Made by a program: the position numbers and the translations under genes. DNA of 64,000 nt from Pseudomonas fluorescens. GTDB lineage: Bacteria; Pseudomonadota; Gammaproteobacteria; Pseudomonadales; Pseudomonadaceae. The stretch covers positions 310,001-374,000 of the forward strand of contig NZ_CABVHK010000003.1 of assembly GCF_902497785.1 (NCBI RefSeq). The letters run 5' to 3'. Numbering within the stretch: position 1 is the first letter of the stretch; the number at the start of each line of letters is the position of its first letter. Below are positions 52,330 to 63,937 of the stretch, one piece after another. The notes under the pieces are model-generated. The model did no database searches and was not told the DNA's origin. It worked only from the letters and a program-made list of their open reading frames with translations.

Positions 52330-52372
52330 ATTCTCATTAGACATGTTATATTGTTTCAATATTAATATTGGA
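52330..52372 (+). promoter_or_regulatory. AT-rich promoter region of the siderophore receptor, possible Fur control
   Basis: The receptor ATG at 52383 is preceded by the AT-rich stretch ATTCTCATTAGACATGTTAT and the perfect palindrome CAATATTAATATTG (52357-52370). The first resembles a Fur half-site (ATTATCATT-like), the second has no matched factor I can name. Iron control is expected for the gene type, but the match is weaker than at 2675-2699. Confidence 0.4.
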
Positions 52373-52382
52373 ACACCATAAC

Positions 52383-54488
52383 ATGTCGTCTCGAACATTG
52401 GTTTCTGCGGCCGGTCTGGCCCTCGGCATGCTGGTAGACCCGGCCCTCGCCGAGCCGTCCACGCCCCTCGAACTGGACGCCATCAGCGTCACCGGTGACT
52501 ACGAATCACCCACTGGCCCGGTCATGGGCTACCGCGCCACCCGCTCTTCCAGCGCAACCAAAACCGACACCGCCCTTCGCGACATCCCGCAATCGATCAG
52601 CGTGATTCCTGCCAGCGTCCTCAAAGACCTGGGCAGCACCAGCGTGGAACGCGCACTGGATTTTGCCGGCGGCGTATCCAAGCAAAACAATTTCGGAGGC
52701 CTGACGCTCTATGAATACAGCGTGCGCGGCTTCACCACCTCCGAGTTTTATCAGGACGGTTTCAGCGCCAACCGCGGATACCCGAGCACACCGGACGTGG
52801 CCAACATCGAACGTATCGAAGTGCTCAAAGGTCCGGCCGCCAGTCTGTATGGCCGCGGCGATCCGGGCGGTACGGTAAACATCGTCACCAAGAAGCCCCA
52901 GCCCGAAGCTTTCGCCACCCTGCAGACCAGCGCTGGCAGTTGGGATCGTTATCACACCGCGCTGGACGTCAACACGCCGCTGGACGACGACGGCAACGTG
53001 CTCTCTCGAGTCAATCTGGCGGTCGAAGACAACCACAGCTTTCGCAATTACGTCGACAGCCAGCGCGTGTTCGTCGCCCCTTCCTTCAGCTGGCAGTTGA
53101 ACCCGGACACCCGCCTGTTGGTAGAAAGTGAGTTCGTCCGCCACAGCTCGACGTTCGACCGCGGCATCGTCGCGCCGAACAATACATGGAGCGGCGTTTC
53201 GCGCTCGACCTTTCTCGGCGAACCCGACGATGGCGACATCGATAACCACAACAACAGGCTGCAAGCCGCCCTCGAACATCAGCTAAACGAGCGCTGGCAA
53301 CTGCGCCTCGCCAGCCACTACAAGGAAGGCAAGCTCTGGGGCTTTGCCTCCGAATCCCGCCCGCTGAATGCCGACGGCCACACCGTCAATCGCCGTTACC
53401 GCGAGCGCGACAACGATTGGCACGACAGCATTACTCAACTCGAATTGCGCGGCCTGTTCGACCTCGGCAGTTGGCAGCATGAAGTGTTGATCGGCACTGA
53501 ATACGAAAACTACCGCAAGAACGAACGGGTCACGACGATTGCCGGCAGCGCTTACGCCATCGACCTTTATCAGCCGGTCTACGGCCAGCCCAAACCTGAC
53601 GGCGCGCGCTCTGGCACGGACTTTTTCGAACATGTGGAAAGCCATGCGTTAAATGTGCAGGACCAGATCATCTTCACCGACAAACTGCGCGGAATGCTCG
53701 GTGCACGCATCGAACATTTCGAGCAAAGCATCGACGATCACAGCCGTGCCGCCACCAGCCGCCAGCGCCACGACGCACTGACCCAACGCGCCGGTCTGCT
53801 CTACCAACTCACCCCAGCGGTCGGCTTGTTCGCCAATGCCTCTACCTCGTTCAAACCGAACAACGGACTGGACGCCAGCGGCAAATCGTTCGACCCGGAA
53901 GAAGGCATCGGTTACGAAGTCGGGATCAAAAGCGAGCTGTTCGACGATCGCCTGAGCAGTACACTCGCTGCGTTTCACATCGAAAAGGAAAACGTTCTGG
54001 CGCTGGACCCGGGCACTGACACCAGCCGGGCCATGGGCAAGGCTCGCAGCCAGGGTTTCGACCTGCAAGTGACCGGGCAAGTGACCGACGCGGTGCGGGT
54101 GATCGGTGCGCTGGCCTACATCGACGCCGAAGTCACCGAGGGCGACAAGGTAATTCCCGCCGGCAGCCGCATTCTCGGCGTGGCAAAACGCAGCGGCAGT
54201 CTGCTAGGGGTTTATGAGTTCCAGGACGGTCATTTGCGCGGTTCGGATGTGGGCGCGGCCTTCACTTATGTCGGTGATCGCTCAGGTGAAGCCGGCGGCG
54301 AATTCGAGTTGCCGGCTTACCACACTGTCGACCTGCTGGCGCATTACAAGGCCAGCGACAACGTCACTGTGGGTGTGAACCTGAACAATCTTTTCGACGA
54401 GAAATACTTCGAGCGCTCGTACAGCAACTACTGGGTCAACCCCGGCGAGCCGCGCAATTTCACCGTGAGCCTGACACTCAATCTGTAA
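52383..54488 (+). CDS. TonB-dependent siderophore receptor
   Basis: 701 residues. Signal peptide to about ALA at residue 23, TonB box-like ELDAISVTG soon after, plug domain (TALRDIPQSISVIPASVLKD, VEVLKGPAASLYGRGDPGG as IEVLKGP), and a 22-strand barrel ending with the YWVNPGEPRNFTVSLTLNL motif and terminal Leu. There is no N-terminal signalling (STN) domain, so it is not itself a FecA/FpvA-type sensor. Layout like FhuA/FoxA-type receptors for hydroxamate siderophores. It sits alone between algW and hisC, which are closer neighbours in P. aeruginosa, so it looks inserted. ATG 52383 is chosen over TTG 52368. Confidence 0.92.
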   Translation: MSSRTLVSAAGLALGMLVDPALAEPSTPLELDAISVTGDYESPTGPVMGYRATRSSSATKTDTALRDIPQSISVIPASVLKDLGSTSVERALDFAGGVSKQNNFGGLTLYEYSVRGFTTSEFYQDGFSANRGYPSTPDVANIERIEVLKGPAASLYGRGDPGGTVNIVTKKPQPEAFATLQTSAGSWDRYHTALDVNTPLDDDGNVLSRVNLAVEDNHSFRNYVDSQRVFVAPSFSWQLNPDTRLLVESEFVRHSSTFDRGIVAPNNTWSGVSRSTFLGEPDDGDIDNHNNRLQAALEHQLNERWQLRLASHYKEGKLWGFASESRPLNADGHTVNRRYRERDNDWHDSITQLELRGLFDLGSWQHEVLIGTEYENYRKNERVTTIAGSAYAIDLYQPVYGQPKPDGARSGTDFFEHVESHALNVQDQIIFTDKLRGMLGARIEHFEQSIDDHSRAATSRQRHDALTQRAGLLYQLTPAVGLFANASTSFKPNNGLDASGKSFDPEEGIGYEVGIKSELFDDRLSSTLAAFHIEKENVLALDPGTDTSRAMGKARSQGFDLQVTGQVTDAVRVIGALAYIDAEVTEGDKVIPAGSRILGVAKRSGSLLGVYEFQDGHLRGSDVGAAFTYVGDRSGEAGGEFELPAYHTVDLLAHYKASDNVTVGVNLNNLFDEKYFERSYSNYWVNPGEPRNFTVSLTLNL

Positions 54489-54509
54489 AAGGAACAGCAC
54501 ACGACACCC

Positions 54510-54600
54510 TGTGGGAGCGTGGCTTGCCCGCGAAGAACGATAACGCGGTGCAGCAGGTCCACCGCGTAATCGTTCTTCGCCAGCAAGCTCGCTCCCACAA
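54510..54600. repeat. REP doublet (variant)
   Basis: TGTGGGAGCGTGGCTTGCCC from 54510 opposes TTCGCCAGCAAGCTCGCTCC ending near 54594; the spacer itself contains an inverted repeat (CGAAGAACGATAACGCGG / CCGCGTAATCGTTCTTCG, about 54530-54578) that extends the hairpin. It lies between the convergent receptor and hisC genes. Confidence 0.82.
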
Positions 54601-54614
54601 GATCGGGGGATGTT

Positions 54615-55667
54615 TTAGAGGTCGCCGAGGCCGTCGATCAGTGCCTGATTCTGCTCAGGCGTGCCAATGCTGATGCGCAGGAACTGGGCAATCCGCTCCT
54701 GCTTGAAGTGCCGGACAATCACGCCCTGCTCGCGCAACTTCGCCGCCAGGCCCGCCGCATCGTGCTGCGGATGCCGGGCGAAGATGAAGTTCGCCGCCGA
54801 CGGCAGTACTTCAAAACCCTTGGCCTCCAACTGCGCTACCACCCATTGACGATGCTCGATCACCAGCCCGCAAGTCTTGTCAAAGTACTCGCGATCCTCG
54901 AACGCCGCCGCAGCACCAACATTCGCCATACGATCCAGCGGATAGGAGTTGAAGCTGTTTTTGATCCGCTCCAGCGCCTCGATCAGATCCGGGTGCCCCA
55001 CCGCCAGCCCCACCCGCAGACCCGCGAGTGAGCGGGACTTGGACAGGGTCTGGGTCACCAGCAGGTTCGGATAACGGTCCACCAGGGTGATCGCCGTCTC
55101 GCCGCCAAAGTCGATGTAGGCCTCGTCCACCACGACCACCGAATCCGGGCTGGCCTTGAGGATTTGCTCAACGGCATCCAGCGCCAACAGGCAACCGGTT
55201 GGCGCGTTCGGGTTCGGAAAGATGATCCCGCCGTTCGGTTTGGCGTAGTCCGTCGGGTTGATCTGGAACTGCTCGTCCAGCGGCACTGCGTCGAACGTGA
55301 TGCCATACAAGCCGCAGTAAACCGGGTAGAAGCTGTAGCTGATATCCGGAAACAGCAGCGGTTTATCGTGCTGCAACAAACCGTGGAAGATGTGCGCCAG
55401 GACTTCGTCCGAGCCGTTGCCGAGGAACACCTGGCTGCCCTGTACGCCGTAGTACTTGGCAACTGCTTGCTTGAGCAGATCGCTGTTCGGGTCCGGGTAC
55501 AAACGCAGATTGTCATTGAGTTCGGTTTGCATCGCCGCCAGAGCCTTTGGCGAAGGACCGTAAGGGTTTTCGTTGGTGTTGAGCTTCACCAGTTTCGTCA
55601 GCTTCGGTTGCTCGCCCGGCACGTAAGGCACCAGATTCTTGACGAACGGACTCCAGAATTTACTCAT
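54615..55667 (-). CDS. hisC: Histidinol-phosphate aminotransferase
   Basis: 350 residues, PLP fold type [21 protein letters not shown] substrate/PLP region, [27 protein letters not shown] and the Schiff-base lysine in [18 protein letters not shown]. It converts imidazole acetol phosphate to histidinol phosphate in histidine synthesis. It starts 2 bp after the hisD stop, so hisG, hisD and hisC form one group on the minus strand. Confidence 0.97.
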   Translation of the reverse strand: MSKFWSPFVKNLVPYVPGEQPKLTKLVKLNTNENPYGPSPKALAAMQTELNDNLRLYPDPNSDLLKQAVAKYYGVQGSQVFLGNGSDEVLAHIFHGLLQHDKPLLFPDISYSFYPVYCGLYGITFDAVPLDEQFQINPTDYAKPNGGIIFPNPNAPTGCLLALDAVEQILKASPDSVVVVDEAYIDFGGETAITLVDRYPNLLVTQTLSKSRSLAGLRVGLAVGHPDLIEALERIKNSFNSYPLDRMANVGAAAAFEDREYFDKTCGLVIEHRQWVVAQLEAKGFEVLPSAANFIFARHPQHDAAGLAAKLREQGVIVRHFKQERIAQFLRISIGTPEQNQALIDGLGDL

Positions 55668-55669
55668 GC

Positions 55670-57007
55670 TCAGTTCCCCTGCCCTTCATTAAAGAGCTCG
55701 TCAACGATGCGGTATTCGGCGCTGCGGGCGTGGGCAGTCAGCGACTCGCCACGGGCCAGCACGGAAGCGGTCTTGCCCAGTTCCGAAGCACCCTGCTCGG
55801 AGCAGAAGATGATCGACGAGCGTTTCTGGAAGTCGTACACCCCCAGCGGCGACGAAAAACGTGCGGTGCCGGAAGTCGGCAGGACATGGTTCGGGCCGGC
55901 GCAGTAATCGCCCAAGGCCTCGGAGGTGTGGCGGCCCATGAAAATCGCGCCGGCGTGGCGGATTTGTGGCAACCAGGCTTGCGGGTCGGCGACTGACAAC
56001 TCCAGGTGCTCCGGCGCAATGCGGTTGGCCACTTCGATGGCTTGCTCCATGTCGCGAACCAGGATCAACGCGCCACGGCCATTGATCGAAGTTTCGATGA
56101 TCTCGGCACGTTCCATGGTCGGCAGCAGTTTGGCGATACTGGCGGCGACCTTGTCGAGGAACTCGGCGTCCGGGCTGACCAGAATCGCCTGCGCGTCTTC
56201 ATCGTGCTCGGCCTGGGAGAACAGGTCCATGGCTATCCAGTCCGGATCGGTCTTGCCGTCGCACACCACGAGGATTTCCGACGGACCGGCAATCATGTCG
56301 ATCCCGACCTGGCCGAACACGTGACGCTTGGCGGTGGCGACATAGATGTTGCCCGGGCCGACGACCTTGTCGACCTTCGGCACGCTTTCGGTGCCATACG
56401 CCAGTGCGGCAACCGCTTGGGCGCCACCGATGGTGAACACCCGGTCGACACCGGCGATGCAGGCGGCAGCCAGCACCAGTTCATTGATTTCGCCACGCGG
56501 CGTCGGCACCACCATGACCACTTCGGTCACGCCGGCCACCTTGGCCGGAATCGCATTCATCAACACCGACGACGGGTACGACGCCTTGCCGCCCGGCACA
56601 TACAGGCCGGCGCGATCCAGTGGCGTGACCTTCTGGCCGAGCACGGTGCCGTCGGCTTCGGTGTAGCTCCAGGAATCCTGTTTCTGTTTTTCGTGGTAGC
56701 TGCGCACGCGGGTCGCGGCTTTTTCCAGCGCTTCACGCTGAGGCACGGTGATCCGCGTCAGGGCCAGTTCCAGGCGTTCGCGCGGCAGAATCAGGTCGGC
56801 CATCGAGGCGACTTCCAGGCTGTCGAACTTCTGGGTGAACTCCACCAGCGCCGCATCACCACGCTCGCGCACGGCTTTGATGATGTCCAGCACCCGCTGA
56901 TTGACCGAGTCGTCAGACACACTTTCCCAGCTCAGCAGATGATCCAGATGATGTGCGAAATCCGGGTCAGCAGCGTTGAGTCGGCGAATTGCAGTCGGTG
57001 CGGTCAT
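55670..57007 (-). CDS. hisD: Histidinol dehydrogenase
   Basis: 445 residues. Zn-dependent, two-step NAD oxidation of histidinol to histidine. Family signature [20 protein letters not shown] with the following [16 protein letters not shown], catalytic [14 protein letters not shown] and the metal site [20 protein letters not shown]. Middle gene of hisG-hisD-hisC, with hisG 125 bp upstream. Confidence 0.97.
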   Translation of the reverse strand: MTAPTAIRRLNAADPDFAHHLDHLLSWESVSDDSVNQRVLDIIKAVRERGDAALVEFTQKFDSLEVASMADLILPRERLELALTRITVPQREALEKAATRVRSYHEKQKQDSWSYTEADGTVLGQKVTPLDRAGLYVPGGKASYPSSVLMNAIPAKVAGVTEVVMVVPTPRGEINELVLAAACIAGVDRVFTIGGAQAVAALAYGTESVPKVDKVVGPGNIYVATAKRHVFGQVGIDMIAGPSEILVVCDGKTDPDWIAMDLFSQAEHDEDAQAILVSPDAEFLDKVAASIAKLLPTMERAEIIETSINGRGALILVRDMEQAIEVANRIAPEHLELSVADPQAWLPQIRHAGAIFMGRHTSEALGDYCAGPNHVLPTSGTARFSSPLGVYDFQKRSSIIFCSEQGASELGKTASVLARGESLTAHARSAEYRIVDELFNEGQGN

Positions 57008-57132
57008 AGCGAGAGCCTCATAGGATTGGCAAAAAACTCAGGCGCCCAAACTAGCAGTCATTTCCGCTTGGGCACCTGAGAATTCTGGCTATGAGGCGGA
57101 TAGACGGCGCGACTCAAGGTCGCGCAGGTGAA

Positions 57133-57768
57133 TCAGCCGCGGTGTCGAGACTCCACTGCCTTGCGCAGGGTGTCGATCAACGCCTGGATACGGGCGTGCT
57201 GCATTTTCATCGAAGCTTTATTGACGATCAGCCGCGAGCTGATGTCGGCAATGAAATCCTGGGGTTCCAGGCCATTGGCGCGCAGGGTGTTGCCGGTGTC
57301 GACCACGTCGATGATCTTGTCAGCCAGACCGATCAGGGGCGCCAGTTCCATCGAGCCGTAGAGCTTGATGATGTCGACTTGCCGGCCCTGTTCGGCGTAG
57401 TAACGCTTGGCAACGTTGACGAACTTGGTCGCCACCCGCAGACGGCCTTTGGGCTCGACATCGCCAACACGGCCAGCGGTCATCAGTTTGCACAGGGCAA
57501 TGCGCAGGTCCAGCGGCTCGTACAAACCCTGGCCGCCATATTCCATCAACACATCTTTACCGGCGACGCCCAGGTCAGCGGCACCATGCTCGACATAAGT
57601 CGGCACATCGGTGGCGCGTACGATCAACAGACGCACATCGGCCTGAGTCGTGGGGATGATCAGCTTGCGGCTCTTGTCCGGATTCTCGGTCGGCACGATG
57701 CCCGCTTCAGCCAGAAGCGGCAGGGTGTCGTCAAGGATGCGGCCCTTGGACAGTGCGATGGTCAACAT
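57133..57768 (-). CDS. hisG: ATP phosphoribosyltransferase, short form
   Basis: 211 residues: the short HisG form that lacks the C-terminal regulatory domain and needs HisZ, encoded elsewhere, for activity. [20 protein letters not shown] start, then [20 protein letters not shown] and [20 protein letters not shown], and the PRPP loop [19 protein letters not shown] [14 protein letters not shown]. First step of histidine biosynthesis. It is preceded by a REP doublet and murA on the same strand. Confidence 0.97.
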   Translation of the reverse strand: MLTIALSKGRILDDTLPLLAEAGIVPTENPDKSRKLIIPTTQADVRLLIVRATDVPTYVEHGAADLGVAGKDVLMEYGGQGLYEPLDLRIALCKLMTAGRVGDVEPKGRLRVATKFVNVAKRYYAEQGRQVDIIKLYGSMELAPLIGLADKIIDVVDTGNTLRANGLEPQDFIADISSRLIVNKASMKMQHARIQALIDTLRKAVESRHRG

Positions 57769-57883
57769 GGGAAACGTCAGTCCTTATCAGGCTACTGATG
57801 CCCGGTCGCAAATGGCGCCAGACACACATCGAGGCCATTACAGCCTCGATTTGAAACAAATCAGTTAACAGCAGACACCGTAC

Positions 57884-57990
57884 TGTGGCGAGGGAGCTTG
57901 CTCCCGTTGGACTACGTAGTAGTCCCGTTTTCGCACCGCCTCGCGCTGGAGCGCAAGTCCGGCCTAACGGGAGCAAGCTCCCTCGCCACA
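57884..57990. repeat. REP doublet (GTGGCGAGGGAGCTTGCTCC type)
   Basis: GTGGCGAGGGAGCTTGCTCC from 57885 opposes AACGGGAGCAAGCTCCCTCG and CCACA ending near 57990, arms about 25 bp. It is a relative of the pair at 2757-2886. The region between contains a second imperfect hairpin (CGCACCGCCTCGCGCTGGAGC...). It fills the hisG-murA gap of 248 bp. Confidence 0.85.
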
Positions 57991-58016
57991 ATGACAGTGT
58001 TCCCAGCCCCGGGGAA

Positions 58017-59544
<1,528 letters not shown>

Positions 59545-59657
59545 GCTCAACCTCAATCGGCGCCCTGTGCGCGCGGGTCGGACATCATACAAAAAAGCCC
59601 CGCGCCTGCGAACCCCGGGAAGCAGGACTCTGACGGGGGGCCCCCTTATAGATGCGG

Positions 59658-59963
59658 TTAGGGATGCGCCAACAGCTCGGTCAATTCACTGACCTGAGCG
59701 ATTTCGCGCATGTCTTCGGGCATCGCACGGATGCTCACTGCCTTGCCGGCCTCCTGCGCATCACGCATGAAACACAGCAGCAGCGACAAACCCACGCTGC
59801 TGGACTTCAGCACCGCCGAACAATCCACCACCACGGCGGCGGCCTTGCTGGCCTTGATCAGCGCCTGACCCTGCTTGCGCAGATTCGGGCCGGTGCGATA
59901 GTCCAGCATACCGCTGAGCATCAGCTCGCCGGTTTCATTCATGCGAATGGCCGACACACTCAT
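59658..59963 (-). CDS. mlaB: STAS-domain protein MlaB
   Basis: 101 residues, STAS fold (MSVSAIRMNETGELMLSGML, then VVDCSAVLKSSSVGLSLLL, in which the conserved SSVGLS turn is kept). MlaB binds the ATPase MlaF and stabilises the MlaFEDB complex that moves phospholipids between inner and outer membrane. It overlaps the mlaC stop by 4 bases. Last gene of mlaFEDCB. Confidence 0.92.
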   Translation of the reverse strand: MSVSAIRMNETGELMLSGMLDYRTGPNLRKQGQALIKASKAAAVVVDCSAVLKSSSVGLSLLLCFMRDAQEAGKAVSIRAMPEDMREIAQVSELTELLAHP

Positions 59964-60601
59964 TGGGTTTGCTTCTCGGTGGCTTCCTTGGCCTTGGCCA
60001 CTTCCCCGGCCCAACCATTGATGGTTTTGTCCAGGTCGTTGCCATTGCGCTGCATCGCATCAGCGAACTGATCGCGGAACAGCTTGCCGATGTTGATGCC
60101 GTTGATGATCACGTTGCGCAGCTTCCACTCGCCGTTGATCTTTTCGAGGGTGTACGACACAGGATAGATCGCGCCGTTGCTGCCCTTGACGGTCATGCCA
60201 ACGCTGGTACGGTCGCCCGATTCATCCTTGGCAGGATCGACGACGATGCCCTGGTTGTTGTACTCGAGCAAGGCGTTGCCGTAGAACTGGAACAGGCCCC
60301 GCTTGAAGTTTTCTTCAAAGGTCTTCATCTGCGCGGGCGTGGCCTTGCGCGAATATTTGACCGTCATGATGCTCTTGGAAATGCCTTCTGCATCCACCAC
60401 AGGTCCGACGATGGTGTTCAGCGCCGTGTAGAAGTCCTGCGGGTCCTGTTTGTACTTCTCTTTGTTGGCGGACAGATCCGCCAGCAAACGGCTGGTGGTG
60501 TCCTGTACCAGCTCGTGCGCGGAAGGCGCCGCCACGGCGTTAGCCATCAACGGCATCGCCGCGAGCAATATCAACAGGCCACGTCGCAAGGTAGAGATCA
60601 T
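59960..60601 (-). CDS. mlaC: Phospholipid-binding protein MlaC (Ttg2D)
   Basis: 213 residues, periplasmic. Signal peptide MISTLRRGLLILLAAMPLMA, cleavage about NAVAA; the body fits the MlaC/Ttg2 fold with YSRKATPAQMKTFEENFKRG and SVGMTVKGSNGAIYPVSYTL. It carries phospholipids across the periplasm between the outer-membrane Mla parts and the MlaFEDB complex. It starts 11 bp after mlaD. Confidence 0.95.
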   Translation of the reverse strand: MISTLRRGLLILLAAMPLMANAVAAPSAHELVQDTTSRLLADLSANKEKYKQDPQDFYTALNTIVGPVVDAEGISKSIMTVKYSRKATPAQMKTFEENFKRGLFQFYGNALLEYNNQGIVVDPAKDESGDRTSVGMTVKGSNGAIYPVSYTLEKINGEWKLRNVIINGINIGKLFRDQFADAMQRNGNDLDKTINGWAGEVAKAKEATEKQTQ

Positions 60602-60612
60602 TCAAAAGCTCC

Positions 60613-61080
60613 TCATTTGGCGTCTTTGCTAACGGTATTGAGCAGGAATTTACCGATCAGGTCCTCGAGCACCAGCGACGACTGGGTGTCATGGATGGTT
60701 GAACCATCCTTGAGCAGGGCTTCTTCGCCCCCCACGCTGATGCCGATGTATTTCTCGCCCAACAGGCCAGCCGTCAGAATAGATGCAGTGGAGTCATTCG
60801 GCAGATTATCCACGCGCTTTTCCAGCTGCATCGTCACCCGACCGGTGAAACTGTCGCGGTCCAGATCGATCGCCGTGACCTTGCCGATGGTCACACCGGC
60901 CATGGTCACTTTAGCTCTGACCGTCAAACCGGCGATATTGTCGAAATAGGCATAAAGTTTATAAGTGTCGGTGGTTGCGCTCGGGGACAGGCCACTTACC
61001 CGCAACGCCAGCAACAGCAAAGCCAGGATGCCAGCCAGCAAGAAAAGGCCGACACCGATTTCCAGGGTGCGGTTTTGCAT
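60613..61080 (-). CDS. mlaD: MCE-domain protein MlaD
   Basis: 155 residues. N-terminal anchor helix (IGVGLFLLAGILALLLLALR) then one MCE domain (YKLYAYFDNIAGLTVRAKVT, then ATDLDRDSFTGRVTMQL-like region, GLLGEKYIGISVGGEEA). MlaD forms the hexameric periplasmic ring of the inner-membrane MlaFEDB transporter. Its start overlaps the last base of the mlaE stop. Confidence 0.96.
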   Translation of the reverse strand: MQNRTLEIGVGLFLLAGILALLLLALRVSGLSPSATTDTYKLYAYFDNIAGLTVRAKVTMAGVTIGKVTAIDLDRDSFTGRVTMQLEKRVDNLPNDSTASILTAGLLGEKYIGISVGGEEALLKDGSTIHDTQSSLVLEDLIGKFLLNTVSKDAK

Positions 61081-61877
61081 CAGAAATCTCCAAACATCAA
61101 GGCGGTCAGAATAAAGTCCAGGCCGAGTACAGCCAACGAGGCGTACACAACGGTCTTGGTAGTGGCACGACTGATCCCCTCGGATGTGGGCTCGCAGTCA
61201 TAGCCTTGGAATACGGCAATCCAGGTCACGACAAAGGCGAAAACGATACTTTTGATGATGCCGTTAAGCACATCGTCGGTAAACGTCACGCTGTTTTGCA
61301 TGTTGGACCAGTAGGAACCTTCATACACACCCAGCCAGTCGACGGCCACCCACGAACCGCCCCAGATACCCACCACGCTGAAAATCATCGCCAGCACCGG
61401 CAGGGAAATGAAACCGGCCCACAGGCGCGGGGCAATAATGTACTTGAGCGGGTCGACACCGATCATTTCCAGGCTGGAGAGCTGTTCGGTGGACTTCATG
61501 TTGCCGATTTCAGCCGTCAGGGCCGAACCGGCGCGCCCGGCGAACAACAATGCCGTGACCACGGGGCCCAGTTCACGCAGCAAGGTCAGGGCAACCATCT
61601 GCCCGACGGCCTGCTCCGAGCCATAGCTGGACAGGATGTTGAACCCTTGCAGCGCCAGCACCATGCCGATGAATACCCCGGAGACCACGATGATCACCAG
61701 GGACATCACGCCCACCGAATGCAGTTGTTTGATCAGCAGGCCGAAACCGCCACCAATGCCGCCGCGGCCGAGCAGAGCATGAAACAGGAAAATCGTCGAA
61801 CGGCCGAACACGGCCAGCACATCGATGCCGGCGTGACCGAAACGGCGCACGCGCTCTAACAGTGAAATCTTGCGCAT
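61080..61877 (-). CDS. mlaE: Phospholipid transport permease MlaE
   Basis: 265 residues, inner membrane, about five to six helices; permease of the MlaFEDB complex. Conserved [20 protein letters not shown] and the [20 protein letters not shown] (EQL) elbow of the MlaE family. ATG 61877 is selected; a TTG at 61880 would add one residue. The stop of mlaF overlaps this ATG (TGATG). Confidence 0.96.
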   Translation of the reverse strand: MRKISLLERVRRFGHAGIDVLAVFGRSTIFLFHALLGRGGIGGGFGLLIKQLHSVGVMSLVIIVVSGVFIGMVLALQGFNILSSYGSEQAVGQMVALTLLRELGPVVTALLFAGRAGSALTAEIGNMKSTEQLSSLEMIGVDPLKYIIAPRLWAGFISLPVLAMIFSVVGIWGGSWVAVDWLGVYEGSYWSNMQNSVTFTDDVLNGIIKSIVFAFVVTWIAVFQGYDCEPTSEGISRATTKTVVYASLAVLGLDFILTALMFGDF

Positions 61878-62686
61878 CAACGCTTCCCCAGAAGATCTGC
61901 GCGGAAATCCGTCGCTGGAAAGTGGTACGCGACCGGGCCATCGGGTTCGCCGGTCATGAATTGACGAATCCGTGGTTCCTGCGAGTTCATCAGTTCCTCA
62001 GGCGTGCCCTGCCCCAGCACCTGACCTTCGCCAACCACGTAGATGTAGTCAGCGATGCTCGCGGTTTCCGCCAGGTCGTGGGAAACCACGATGCTGGTGA
62101 TGCCCAAGGCATCGTTGAGCAGCCGGATCAGGCGCACCAATACGCCCATGGCGATCGGGTCCTGACCGACGAAAGGCTCGTCGTACATGAGAATCTGTGG
62201 ATCGAGGGCAATCGCCCGAGCCAGCGCGACGCGCCGTTTCATGCCGCCGGACAGTTCGTCGGGCATCAGGTCGATGGCGCCACGCAGGCCCACGGCCTGT
62301 AATTTGAGCAGCACGATGTCCCGGATCATTTCCTCCGGAAGCTCGGTATGAACGCGTAACGGAAAGGCGACGTTCTCGAACACATCGAGATCGGTAAACA
62401 GTGCGCCGCTCTGAAACAGCACGCCCATGTGCTTGCGTGCATCGAACAGATCACTGCGAGAAAGTTTCGGCAGGTTCTGACCGTTGACCCAGACTTCACC
62501 CTTGGTCGGGCGCAACTGTGCACCCATCAAACGCAACAGCGTGGTCTTGCCACACCCGGAAGGCCCCATGATGCCGGTGACCTTGCCGCGCGGAATACGG
62601 ATATCGACGTTATTGAAAATGCTGCGCGCACCGCGCTTGAAGGACAGTCCCTTCAGCTCGACCGCGTAGGCGTTATCGGCACTCAT
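61877..62686 (-). CDS. mlaF: ABC transporter ATPase MlaF
   Basis: 269 residues. Walker [14 protein letters not shown], signature [15 protein letters not shown], Walker [14 protein letters not shown] and H-loop VVSHDLAE. It powers phospholipid movement by MlaFEDB. C-terminal residues beyond 240 form the dimerising tail typical of MlaF. First gene of mlaFEDCB, divergent from kdsD across a 276-bp gap. Confidence 0.96.
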   Translation of the reverse strand: MSADNAYAVELKGLSFKRGARSIFNNVDIRIPRGKVTGIMGPSGCGKTTLLRLMGAQLRPTKGEVWVNGQNLPKLSRSDLFDARKHMGVLFQSGALFTDLDVFENVAFPLRVHTELPEEMIRDIVLLKLQAVGLRGAIDLMPDELSGGMKRRVALARAIALDPQILMYDEPFVGQDPIAMGVLVRLIRLLNDALGITSIVVSHDLAETASIADYIYVVGEGQVLGQGTPEELMNSQEPRIRQFMTGEPDGPVAYHFPATDFRADLLGKR

Positions 62687-62962
62687 CTAAACTCCTTGCG
62701 ATGCAGCCTTTTCACTCGGACGCCTGTCTTGCTGACGAAAGCACATACCTCCCGGGCAGGCCGAACTGGCGGCGAACTATATCACTGCAAAGGCCTGGCG
62801 CCAAAGCGCCAACGCGGTCCATGTCGGGCAGAACACGTGGCAAAAAGCTTCATTTAGAGGGTTTCGCTGACAGGGAATGCCAAAGCACGACGAACTAGCG
62901 TGAGGGTTTCGATCATTACCGCTATAATCGCCGCCTTTTCATCAGGCTATACGATTTCTGAC
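62687..62962. promoter_or_regulatory. Divergent promoter region mlaF / kdsD
   Basis: A 276-bp gap. TATAAT at 62923-62928 is a perfect -10 for kdsD with no good -35 match at the usual distance. A hairpin-like GGCCTGGCGCCAAAGCGCCAA lies near 62795-62812 in the mla side. I see no REP element or gene here. Confidence 0.55.
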
Positions 62963-63937
62963 ATGAGCCAATCCAGCGACCTGATTCAATCAGCACAACG
63001 CACCATCCGCCTCGAACTGGAAGCCGTACAAGGCTTGCTGCCCCAAATCGACGCGGATTTCGTACGCGCTTGCGAGATGATTCTGGCCAGCAAAGGCCGC
63101 GTGGTAGTGGTCGGCATGGGCAAATCAGGGCACATCGGCAACAAAATCGCCGCCACCCTGGCCAGCACCGGGACCACCGCGTTCTTCGTGCATCCGGCAG
63201 AAGCCAGTCATGGCGACATGGGCATGATCACCCGCGACGACATCATCCTCGCGCTGTCGAACTCCGGCTCAACCAATGAAATCGTCACCCTGCTGCCGTT
63301 GATCAAACGCCTGGGCATCCAGTTGATCAGCATGACCGGCAATCCCGGCTCACCGCTGGCCAAGGCCGCCGAGGTCAATCTGAATGTGCACGTCGAACAT
63401 GAAGCCTGCCCGCTGAACCTGGCGCCGACGTCTTCGACCACGGCAGCGCTGGTCATGGGCGATGCCCTGGCCGTTGCGTTGCTGGAGGCCCGCGGTTTCA
63501 CCGCTGAAGACTTCGCGTTTTCCCATCCCGGCGGCGCGCTGGGTCGACGCCTGCTGCTGAAAGTGGAAAACGTCATGCACGCCGGGCAAGAGCTGCCGCA
63601 AGTCCAGCGCGGCACACTGCTCAAGGACGCGCTGATGGAAATGACCCGCAAGGGCCTGGGCATGACCGTGATCCTCGAAGCCGACGGCAAACTTGCCGGA
63701 ATTTTCACGGACGGCGATTTGCGCCGTACCCTCGATCGCAGCATCGACATCCACAGCGCTACCATCGACCAGGTCATGACCGTCCATGGCAAAACTGCCC
63801 GCGCCGAGATGCTCGCGGCTGAAGCCCTGAAAATCATGGAAGACCATAAAATCAACGCACTGGTTGTGGTCGACAGCGAAGACCGCCCGGTCGGCGCCTT
63901 GAACATGCACGACTTGCTGCGTGCGGGAGTAATGTAA
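62963..63937 (+). CDS. kdsD: Arabinose-5-phosphate isomerase KdsD
   Basis: 324 residues. SIS domain (VVGMGKSGHIGNKIAATLAS, ALSNSGSTNEIVTLLPLIKR) followed by two CBS domains (ENVMHAGQELPQVQRGTLLK ... DRPVGALNMHDLLRAGVM). It makes D-arabinose-5-phosphate from ribulose-5-phosphate, the first step of Kdo synthesis for lipopolysaccharide. ATG 62963 by homology. Its stop overlaps the kdsC start (TAATG). Confidence 0.96.
   Translation: MSQSSDLIQSAQRTIRLELEAVQGLLPQIDADFVRACEMILASKGRVVVVGMGKSGHIGNKIAATLASTGTTAFFVHPAEASHGDMGMITRDDIILALSNSGSTNEIVTLLPLIKRLGIQLISMTGNPGSPLAKAAEVNLNVHVEHEACPLNLAPTSSTTAALVMGDALAVALLEARGFTAEDFAFSHPGGALGRRLLLKVENVMHAGQELPQVQRGTLLKDALMEMTRKGLGMTVILEADGKLAGIFTDGDLRRTLDRSIDIHSATIDQVMTVHGKTARAEMLAAEALKIMEDHKINALVVVDSEDRPVGALNMHDLLRAGVM

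Noticed and set aside
52330..52350. Second Fur box before the siderophore receptor
   Set aside because: Only a partial match (ATTCTCATT); kept as a low-confidence regulatory region rather than a called Fur site.
59590..59650. GC-rich segment between ibaG and mlaB considered as a tRNA remnant or a terminator
   Set aside because: It has a GTTCGC-like stretch and an A6 run, but no cloverleaf can be drawn, and no stem long enough for a convincing intrinsic terminator.
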